5,137 nt of DNA from Nitrososphaerota archaeon (GTDB taxonomy: Archaea; Thermoproteota; EX4484-205; JAAOZO01), in assembly GCA_011605715.1 (NCBI GenBank), contig JAAOZO010000064.1:1-5137 (forward strand), read 5' to 3'. This document shows, piece after piece, positions 1 to 5,137 of this stretch. Position 1 is the stretch's first letter. Each line of letters begins with the position of its first letter. The notes under the pieces are model-generated. The model saw nothing but the letters and a program-made list of their open reading frames with translations, searched no databases and had not been told where the DNA came from. The translations under genes were made by a program, and so were the position numbers.

Positions 1-669
1 ATTAAAGGTTACTTAGTGGGTAACTTTAGTAGAAAAGAACTAGAAGAGATGAACAGCTCAGAGATAGCAGAAGCCCTAATTAACGGAAAGTTAAAAATAA
101 ACAACGAAGAGCTTTATAAAGAGTTTCTCGACAATCTTAGCAAATTTGAATATGTTTACCAAACAGGAAACTATATTTTGTTTATGACAACGATTAACAA
201 AGGAAATTACGACACAGATGATACGTTTCTTATAAGAAAGATATATCTCGCACTAATTTTATCTTTAGTTTTTCAGGGTGTAGTTTATGCCCAAGAGTTT
301 AACGAAACATTTATTTTTAAGGATATTCAAGGAATTGTTAAGTATGTTCCAAGTCTAGGAATAAGAGACATCGAAAAGTATTTTGGATGGAAAAATGGTT
401 GGGTCCCAATTTCATTCTCGATAGAAAAATCTGTAGAAAAGCTTTCTAGTGCTTTTCAGATCGAAAGTTACTTTATTCGTATTCAGCAGGCTAGAAAAGG
501 CTTTCTTTTAGAAATTATGAGAGAACCTGTTGGAAAGACCTTAAATAAATATGCTATTAGTACAAACAGATCTTCTCCTGAGCTTGAGCTTGTTCAACTT
601 TTAGATAAGTTAGCTCAGGAGGTTGATAGTCACCAGCAGTTGGTGACAAAGGAGGTGAAAAAAGTTTGA
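1..669 (+). CDS. cas10d: Type I-D large subunit Cas10d (Csc3), C-terminal part, 5' end outside the window
   Basis: Large subunit of the type I-D interference complex, expected to act in the cytoplasm in PAM recognition and target DNA cleavage. The reading frame is open from base 1 (Ile-Lys-Gly-Tyr-Leu before the GTG at 16), so I read it as the 3' end of a longer gene; the HD nuclease domain and most of the palm domains would lie upstream. Numbered from the GTG at 16, residues 71-111 form a hydrophobic segment resembling the end of a palm domain, and residues 134-204 are helical and resemble the C-terminal helical (Cas11-like) region, with PVGK at 171-174. Identity rests mainly on context: immediately upstream of the small subunit, csc2 and csc1. 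The final six codons (KEVKKV) coincide with the next gene's ribosome binding site, and the TGA stop overlaps that gene's TTG start. Alternative: a separate 217-residue protein from GTG 16, which has a modest AAAGGT at 4-9; I consider this less likely. Confidence 0.77.
   Translation: MKGYLVGNFSRKELEEMNSSEIAEALINGKLKINNEELYKEFLDNLSKFEYVYQTGNYILFMTTINKGNYDTDDTFLIRKIYLALILSLVFQGVVYAQEFNETFIFKDIQGIVKYVPSLGIRDIEKYFGWKNGWVPISFSIEKSVEKLSSAFQIESYFIRIQQARKGFLLEIMREPVGKTLNKYAISTNRSSPELELVQLLDKLAQEVDSHQQLVTKEVKKV
629..647 (+). promoter_or_regulatory. Short hairpin just upstream of the small-subunit ribosome binding site
   Basis: GTCACCA (629-635) and TGGTGAC (641-647) are perfect reverse complements around a GCAGT loop; a G-U pair can close it one step further. 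The hairpin ends directly before AAAGGAGGTGA (648-658), and another Shine-Dalgarno-like AGGAGGT lies at 617-623 on its other side. It is inside the cas10d coding sequence. A 7-base stem could arise by chance in a window this size, so a regulatory role is only suggested by its position. Confidence 0.4.
648..658 (+). promoter_or_regulatory. Strong ribosome binding site of the small-subunit gene
   Basis: AAAGGAGGTGA is close to a full complement of the archaeal/bacterial 16S rRNA 3' end and ends 7 bases before the TTG at 666. It supports TTG as the true start and lies inside the last codons of cas10d, so ribosomes finishing cas10d are well placed to restart. Confidence 0.82.
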
Positions 670-1127
670 GAAAACCAATTGTAATTGGAGAAGCACAAAA
701 CAAAAAGGATCTTCAGGATCTAAGAACAGAAGCAGAAGAGATTCAGAGTAATCTCTACGAATACTTAAGGACCTATATTCCCCAAGAGCCTTCCAAATCA
801 CTCTCTAAGTCAAGTGTAATGGGGCCTGTTGGAAAGTTGCTTTCTCAAGTATTGGCAAAAAGATTTGGAAACAACGTAGATCCATATGTTGGGTTCACTG
901 TAAATATACACAGAAATATGACTGGATTTCTTCCTTCAAACGAAGCAATAGGAAAGCTAAGACTTGCAGTTCAAGAACTTCTTAATCTTTCAGAGCAACT
1001 TACTGAACGGGACTTTGCAAAACTGATAAATCTTATAGACTATGGAGTGTACTTTAAGAAATGTAAAGATATAGCAGAAAGAATAGAAGCAAAAAAAGTT
1101 GAAGAAAGTGAGGTGAAAAAAGAATGA
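666..1127 (+). CDS. Probable small subunit of the I-D complex (Cas11d-like), stand-alone gene
   Basis: A 153-residue, mostly helical protein with no signal peptide or membrane segment. Residues 11-36 form a charged helix and 50-66 a helix containing PVGK (54-57); a short aromatic stretch at 73-88 is followed by helices at 91-110 and 113-142 and a charged tail (KKVEESEVKKE). Size, helical content and position between cas10d and csc2 fit a Cas11-type small subunit, which lines the belly of Cascade-like complexes and contacts the non-target strand. In many I-D systems Cas11d is instead translated from an internal start inside cas10d. The start is TTG at 666: GGAGGTGA at 651-658 is 7 bases upstream, and the TTGA overlap with the cas10d stop suggests translational coupling. 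The next in-frame Met is residue 52, which would lose the first helix. The PVGK segment matches one near the end of Cas10d, hinting at common origin. The function is inferred from context and fold prediction, not from a recognised motif. Confidence 0.66.
   Translation: MRKPIVIGEAQNKKDLQDLRTEAEEIQSNLYEYLRTYIPQEPSKSLSKSSVMGPVGKLLSQVLAKRFGNNVDPYVGFTVNIHRNMTGFLPSNEAIGKLRLAVQELLNLSEQLTERDFAKLINLIDYGVYFKKCKDIAERIEAKKVEESEVKKE
1110..1116 (+). promoter_or_regulatory. Strong ribosome binding site of csc2
   Basis: GAGGTGA ends 7 bases before the csc2 ATG at 1124 and lies within the end of the small-subunit gene. The 13 bases 1110-1122 are identical to 652-664 at the previous junction and stand at the same distance from the start codon. 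Confidence 0.8.
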
Positions 1128-2188
1128 GTCAAAAATCTTTGATTGAAAAACTTGAACCATACTTTGAACAAAAACTGCAAAAATACAGAACACCGAAAAC
1201 AATCCAAATCTTAATGCTTAGGCAAACTCACGACTATTCAATATTTAGAACAGAAGAAACAAGAGAAATAAACACGGTAGTGCTCCCTAAGTCAATGAGT
1301 GATAACTCTCCTACACTAAAAGTTGCATTATTCGCTTCGAAGCAAAAAGCACCTGAAAACAGGTATTTTGCAAACATGCTGAAGATGTACCTAAAAGAAA
1401 TGGTGAGTTCTAATCGTACGAACCTAAGTTCCAAATACAAAAGTTATATAGAAGCAGCATTGAGTTGTGAACTTAAGGATAATTTATGCAGAAGGTGCCC
1501 AAGGTGCATGCTATTCGGTGCAGTATCCACAGAAAAAGCAGCTTCTAGATTTAATATAAAACATAGGATAGAGTATAGTACAGCATATTCACTAGAGCCA
1601 TACGAAAAAGTTTACGAGTTGCAAACGTTCAATGCAATAGAAGATTCCACTCAATCAACAGGACAAGCGCTAAACGTAGTAGAAGCAATCTCCCCACTCG
1701 TTAATTTTCCATCAATAGTTTCTTTAAATTCAGTAACAAAGTACGAATTCATCGCGTACATAAAGACGTTACTCGCGTTAAAAGGTTATGGTGCTGAAAC
1801 TAGAACTAGAGGTGATACAGTAAACATAATTACTGGAATAGTTGGTGGTTTTGAAGAAATAATCACTCCTCTAGAGTACAACCTTGAACTTTCAGACCTT
1901 AAATCATCCGACCTAAGTCAAGTGGCTGAAAAAACATACACCATTCTCGAAAAGTATAAGGAGTTTGCAGCATTCAAAGACAACATCGTTATATTAACTC
2001 CTGATGAGCTAAAACAACTCATAAAAGAAATTCAAGGATTCAATATTTCAGAAATAGTTGAAGAAATGTATCAGCAGTCGTTCGACTTGTACGCAGAACT
2101 AAAAGAGTTAGCAAGCGATAAAAAGAAAGGAAAGTCATCAAAAGAAACTGAAGAAACAACTGAAAATCAAGAAGAAAGTGAACAGTAA
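1124..2188 (+). CDS. csc2: Type I-D Cas7-family backbone protein Csc2
   Basis: Backbone subunit of the I-D effector: several copies polymerise along the crRNA spacer and present it for pairing with target DNA. The 354-residue protein has the features I recognise in Csc2: an N-terminal RRM-like Cas7 core, a four-cysteine cluster (C115, C122, C125, C128) running into CPRCMLFGA at 125-133, a Cas7-type insertion with the conserved-looking FNAIEDSTQSTGQAL at 169-183, and a C-terminal part of the core around GIVGGFEE (238-245). The cysteines suggest a zinc site, as in the known Csc2 structure. Residues 331-354 are a Lys/Ser- then Glu-rich tail that is probably disordered. The ATG at 1124 overlaps the previous stop by 4 bases (ATGA) and has GAGGTGA at 1110-1116, 7 bases upstream, so coupled and efficient translation is likely. 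The identity of this gene is what best fixes the locus as type I-D. Confidence 0.95.
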   Translation: MSQKSLIEKLEPYFEQKLQKYRTPKTIQILMLRQTHDYSIFRTEETREINTVVLPKSMSDNSPTLKVALFASKQKAPENRYFANMLKMYLKEMVSSNRTNLSSKYKSYIEAALSCELKDNLCRRCPRCMLFGAVSTEKAASRFNIKHRIEYSTAYSLEPYEKVYELQTFNAIEDSTQSTGQALNVVEAISPLVNFPSIVSLNSVTKYEFIAYIKTLLALKGYGAETRTRGDTVNIITGIVGGFEEIITPLEYNLELSDLKSSDLSQVAEKTYTILEKYKEFAAFKDNIVILTPDELKQLIKEIQGFNISEIVEEMYQQSFDLYAELKELASDKKKGKSSKETEETTENQEESEQ

Positions 2189-2948
2189 ATTGCCTGAGTC
2201 AACGGAAGTTACAAGTACAAAAATTTATAGAGTACTTGCAGTTTCTCATGATTTTTTATTCTTTGCTTCTAGGGGTATAAGAAAGGTAGCCACAACTAAC
2301 ATCATAGGAAACTACGCGATAATGTATTCTCTGAACAAGCATATTGTTGAGTCACAAAGAAATATGAGTGGAACTAAACCACACTACGAAGAAGACATGA
2401 AAAAGTTTACTGTTTATGCAACTCCTGCTAAACTAATAAATATTAGAAGGATTCCTTTCTTGTCTTCTAAGCTTTGTACACGAAATGAAATAGATTGGAC
2501 CACAAGTAAACAAGAAGTTGTAATCACTTACAATGCTGTTAATACTATTACAAATGACGTTGAAACTGGAAGATTAAACTTTCCAATGGTTGGAAAATAC
2601 GCTAAGAACGTTCCTTTAACAGTTTTTGAGTTCTTTGCCATAGGAGGTAATCCAAACGGGCTATTCAGACTCGGAAAAAAGCTAGCTTTAGTTCGTTATT
2701 TTGCTGAACCTCTTAAGTTATTAGGCATTCACAAAAAAGAAAAAGTAGTCGCAAGCCATCCAGTAAATATGATTGAACTTCCAAAGGATGTAAATATATT
2801 AAGTGGCACTATCTTTAACCAGATTCCTCCCATTATTGCTGATGCCACTCTAGAGAACGTAACGTGGTTAGAATGTGTAAGTGAAACTTCAAAATATAAT
2901 ATAGTGTTGCCAAATACATCTTTTTATCCTAGAGTAAAATGGCCTTAA
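2178..2948 (+). CDS. csc1: Type I-D Cas5-family protein Csc1
   Basis: Cas5-type subunit of the I-D complex, expected in one copy, capping the crRNA 5' handle and bridging Csc2 to Cas10d. The protein has 256 residues. The diagnostic N-terminal block is visible: HDFLFFASRG at 24-33 followed by IIGNYAIMYSLN at 42-53, then YATPAKL at 80-86. Later come FEFFAIGGNPNGLFRLGKK at 150-168, where GLFRLGKK resembles the conserved FR(L/I)GK segment of Csc1, and a C-terminal part of about 75 residues. The start is uncertain: GTG at 2178 overlaps csc2 by 11 bases, whereas TTG at 2190 (codon 5) begins one base after the csc2 stop. Neither has a good ribosome binding site, and the conserved domain begins near residue 15, so both fit. 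Reinitiation after the csc2 stop is plausible. No key segment appears missing. Confidence 0.92.
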   Translation: MNSKLPESTEVTSTKIYRVLAVSHDFLFFASRGIRKVATTNIIGNYAIMYSLNKHIVESQRNMSGTKPHYEEDMKKFTVYATPAKLINIRRIPFLSSKLCTRNEIDWTTSKQEVVITYNAVNTITNDVETGRLNFPMVGKYAKNVPLTVFEFFAIGGNPNGLFRLGKKLALVRYFAEPLKLLGIHKKEKVVASHPVNMIELPKDVNILSGTIFNQIPPIIADATLENVTWLECVSETSKYNIVLPNTSFYPRVKWP

Positions 2949-5017
2949 ACAAAGAACCTAAAGAGTTATCAGTTAAAGTAAAGGGTTATGCCCTACCATA
3001 TTCAACAGAACATATTGGAAGCATACGCCTTCTAGAGTTTCAGGAAAGAATAAGACATGCAAAAGAAAGACTGGTATTACTGAATGCGCCCACCGGTTCA
3101 GGAAAAACTTTAGCGTACTTATTGCATGGAATAGAAAACTTTTCTACAACTATTATTCTTTATCCAACAAAAGAACTTATGGAAGATCAAGCAAAAAACA
3201 TTGTCAAACTTTTGAATAATCTAGGTAGACAAGTTACCGAAGTAGATGTAGACGAAAAAAATGAAAGTACTAGAAGTAACACTAGTAATGAATTTGATGT
3301 TGTGCTTCTTGTAGCTAATGGTGATACTTTAAGGTATTGGGCCGATAAGGAAGAATCTTCAGAAGGAAAAGCCTTTCTAAATAAGCTGAAAGAATTTACT
3401 TCTTGTAAGCATCTCATCCTTTTAACTAATATTGATATTCTTTATCTGCTACTTCGCTCTAGTTTTTTTGCTTCTTCAGAAATATTCAGAATAGTTGCAT
3501 CAAGAGGAAAAGCGTTGCTGGTAGTTGATGAATTTCACTTGTACTTTGGTTTTTCTTTGCTTGTTTTAGTTACTGCCATTAAATTACTTATCTATGCTAC
3601 TTCAAACCCGTTTATTCAAAGAGTTATATTTTCAAGTGCGACAAGCGTAGATTTAAGTAAAGTTTTTAATGAAAAAATTGAAGTTATCGAAGCAAAATAC
3701 TACAGCAGCGATTATACTGAAAAAGAAGCCAGAATTTCAAGATTTGATACTATACTTAAAATCAGACCAATTGACTACCTAGTATATAGTGAATCGGATA
3801 TCAATAAAGTTCTTTCTGAAGCTGTTGCATTATATAATGATATAACTGCAAGAAATGTAAATCTTGATAAAAGTACAATTAACGTGTTAATAATATTGAA
3901 CAGTATAATTTCGTGTGAAGCTCTTTACAAAAAGCTTTTAAGCAATCTAAAGAATGGCGTGAAAAGAATAAGTTCTTATGTCCCAAGGAAAGAACGACGA
4001 CTGTACACTTCGTACGAAACAAAAATTTTAGTTGGAACAAGCGCTATTGAAGTTGGAATAGACTTCGACTCTTATTCTTTAGTTTTTGAGGCTTCTGATG
4101 CATACTCTTTCATACAACGTTTTGGAAGAGTATCAAGAAAAAGGTGTGGAGAAGCTATAGTTTTTGTTCCTAATTACTCTTTTTCTAAAATTAAAGATAA
4201 GCTTAGCGGGAAAAACGAAGTTTCATACTCTGAGTTCGTTAAAATTATAGAAGATTCTATGTTTAAATCAAAAAGCTATGAAGACTTTTCTGTAAGCCAG
4301 TTTGCTTTAGCATTAGTCTTAGGCATATTTGCTGCTATAGAAAAGAGAATAAATCGTGAAATTGATGAAAGCGAACTATCCCAACTAGTTTCTAGTGATA
4401 AGTACAAAGAGATATACAGAAAAATTTTTCCGTATGATGTCGTCGAAAAAACACTACCAATAGATAAGGACTTCATATTAAAAAGGTTTTTCATGTTTTC
4501 AGTAGATAACGTTTCAGCAAGAGGGAATTTAGCTTCAATTCCATGTTACCTAGAAGAGTTTGATACATTCACATTAGTTAGCATTACAGATCTTGCAAAA
4601 TTTGATTTTGAACTCAAAGAGAAGAGCGAAATCTCTAGCGATCTAAAGAAAAAATTACCTTGCTCTTATACTTTCGAGAACACCAACCAATTAGCTATTG
4701 TGCATAAAATTTCGTTAGAAAAAGCTAAGCATCAATTTCATTTAGATTCGTCATGCATCGAGCTTAAAAAGGTACTCCTTGGGAAGCACATAATTGGATG
4801 TGTAACTAACGTAGTAACTACCCTAGACCAAAAATACATTGAAGAGCTAAAGAAAGCAATACTTAGTTCTTATGGTGTAATAGGTTTTGAAGAAGATTGG
4901 AGACTAACACATCTTAAGGTTAAAGTCGATAACAGAGATTTCGTGCTCTACTTGGGCGCAGATGCCTTTCTTTATTATTACTTGGAAAATAAAAATAAAT
5001 ATAAACCCATAAACTAA
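2939..5017 (+). CDS. cas3': Type I-D CRISPR helicase Cas3' (no HD nuclease domain)
   Basis: ATP-dependent superfamily 2 DNA helicase recruited to the target-bound I-D complex to unwind DNA, working with the HD nuclease that type I-D carries on Cas10d. The 692-residue protein has a Q-motif-like EFQERI (33-38), Walker A APTGSGKT (50-57), motif Ia YPTKEL (75-80), Walker B/motif II VVDEFH (195-200), motif III SSAT (232-235), motif V GTSAIEVGIDFD (366-377) and motif VI QRFGRVSRKR (393-402), so both RecA-like lobes look intact. Residues from about 415 to 692 form a C-terminal accessory region with no motif I recognise. No HD domain is fused at either end. ATG at 2939 overlaps the csc1 stop by 10 bases and has only a weak GAG upstream (2932-2934), suggesting coupled, low-level translation as fits a component needed in few copies. 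Placement directly after csc1, rather than ahead of cas10d as often drawn, is a local variation. Confidence 0.92.
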   Translation: MALNKEPKELSVKVKGYALPYSTEHIGSIRLLEFQERIRHAKERLVLLNAPTGSGKTLAYLLHGIENFSTTIILYPTKELMEDQAKNIVKLLNNLGRQVTEVDVDEKNESTRSNTSNEFDVVLLVANGDTLRYWADKEESSEGKAFLNKLKEFTSCKHLILLTNIDILYLLLRSSFFASSEIFRIVASRGKALLVVDEFHLYFGFSLLVLVTAIKLLIYATSNPFIQRVIFSSATSVDLSKVFNEKIEVIEAKYYSSDYTEKEARISRFDTILKIRPIDYLVYSESDINKVLSEAVALYNDITARNVNLDKSTINVLIILNSIISCEALYKKLLSNLKNGVKRISSYVPRKERRLYTSYETKILVGTSAIEVGIDFDSYSLVFEASDAYSFIQRFGRVSRKRCGEAIVFVPNYSFSKIKDKLSGKNEVSYSEFVKIIEDSMFKSKSYEDFSVSQFALALVLGIFAAIEKRINREIDESELSQLVSSDKYKEIYRKIFPYDVVEKTLPIDKDFILKRFFMFSVDNVSARGNLASIPCYLEEFDTFTLVSITDLAKFDFELKEKSEISSDLKKKLPCSYTFENTNQLAIVHKISLEKAKHQFHLDSSCIELKKVLLGKHIIGCVTNVVTTLDQKYIEELKKAILSSYGVIGFEEDWRLTHLKVKVDNRDFVLYLGADAFLYYYLENKNKYKPIN

Positions 5018-5026
5018 ATTCATAGA

Positions 5027-5137
5027 ATGATGAAAAGTAGTACGTCAAAAAACCATAAACTTTTTGTATTTAACCTTGGTTTTGATGCTACTCATGTAAT
5101 TGCAAGGTTAACTTCTCAGAGTGTTACAGATGGAGAT
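5027..5137 (+). CDS. 5' end of a probable CARF-domain regulator, Csa3-like; 3' end outside the window
   Basis: Only 37 codons are present, and the frame is open to the window's last base. The peptide opens with a polar leader (MMKSSTSKNH) followed by KLFVFNLGFDATHVIARL. A short beta strand ending in (T/N)LGF(D/N), then a helix, is the typical opening of CARF domains, and it closely resembles the start of archaeal Csa3 proteins as I remember them. Csa3 proteins pair an N-terminal CARF domain, which binds cyclic oligoadenylate, with a C-terminal winged-helix DNA-binding domain, and regulate cas genes. Another CARF effector is equally allowed by so short a fragment. Starts at 5027 and 5030 are adjacent ATGs; there is no Shine-Dalgarno sequence, and the gene lies 9 bases after the cas3' stop in the same frame, so it is probably the next gene of the operon. 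Confidence 0.55.
   Translation, partial: MMKSSTSKNHKLFVFNLGFDATHVIARLTSQSVTDGD
5070..5111. repeat. 9-base inverted repeat in the start of the Csa3-like gene
   Basis: TTAACCTTG (5070-5078) and CAAGGTTAA (5103-5111) are perfect reverse complements separated by 24 bases, within codons 15-29 of the Csa3-like gene. The arrangement could be an operator for a dimeric regulator, but about one such repeat is expected by chance in a window of this length and composition. Confidence 0.3.

Noticed and set aside
1..669. Frameshift or pseudogene explanation for separate cas10d and small-subunit frames
   Set aside because: The downstream frame has its own near-consensus ribosome binding site at ideal spacing and a 4-base stop/start overlap exactly like the next junction, which indicates two genes rather than a broken one.
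610..801. Minus-strand ORF of 63 codons across the cas10d/small-subunit junction
   Set aside because: It overlaps two well-supported plus-strand genes, its translation is low-complexity (Leu/Phe-rich), and it has no recognisable domain.
990..1202. Minus-strand ORF of 70 codons, Phe/Cys-rich and hydrophobic
   Set aside because: It is the antisense shadow of the Lys/Glu-rich helical end of the small subunit and the start of csc2; the Phe-rich composition is what antisense GAA/AAA codons produce.
3187..3417. Minus-strand ORFs inside cas3' (also 4276-4494) and csc2 (1234-1440)
   Set aside because: They lie wholly within strongly supported genes, are Ser/Leu-rich, and have no domain signal.
5045..5066. 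A-run and T-run (AAAAAA...TTTTT) as a terminator after cas3'
   Set aside because: The potential pairing is only A-T over about 6 bases and it lies within the coding start of the next gene, so termination there is not supported.
1..5137. CRISPR array, tRNA, insertion sequence or attachment site
   Set aside because: No regularly spaced direct repeats, cloverleaf-like sequence, transposase or terminal repeats were seen, and coding sequence fills the window almost completely.

Overview
The window is a tightly packed, all plus-strand stretch of a type I-D CRISPR-Cas interference operon. It reads: the 3' end of cas10d (csc3), a small helical-protein gene that is probably a separately encoded small subunit (Cas11d-like), csc2 (cas7d), csc1 (cas5d), cas3' helicase, and the first 37 codons of a gene whose N-terminus looks like the CARF-domain regulator Csa3. 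No cas6, adaptation gene (cas1, cas2, cas4), CRISPR array, promoter or terminator lies inside the window. The largest gap between genes is 9 bases, so there is no substantial non-coding stretch.

The organism is most likely an archaeon, perhaps a thermophilic one such as a member of the Sulfolobales. The grounds are the AT-rich composition, heavy AGA/AGG and ATA codon use, TTG and GTG starts, GGAGGTGA-type ribosome binding sites inside the operon, I-D gene content, and a Csa3-like gene (typical of archaeal cas loci) next door. This is inference; no taxonomic marker is present.

How the parts should work together, from family knowledge: Cas10d, Csc1, Csc2, the small subunit and Cas6 (not seen here) form the crRNA-guided I-D surveillance complex. 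Csc2 coats the crRNA spacer, Csc1 sits near the 5' handle with the large subunit, and Cas11-like subunits line the belly of the complex. In type I-D the HD nuclease is carried by Cas10d, and Cas3' is a helicase without an HD domain. The Cas3' here fits that: it has complete helicase motifs and no HD domain.

Three things stand out. (1) The small subunit is its own ORF rather than an internal-start product of cas10d, and it shares a PVGK-centred segment, with 12 identical bases, with the end of Cas10d. (2) The two junctions that launch the small subunit and Csc2, the repeated subunits of the complex, carry the same 13-base ribosome-binding-site block and the same 4-base stop/start overlap, while csc1, cas3' and the last gene have weak or no ribosome binding sites. 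(3) A short hairpin sits between two Shine-Dalgarno-like sequences just ahead of the small-subunit start.
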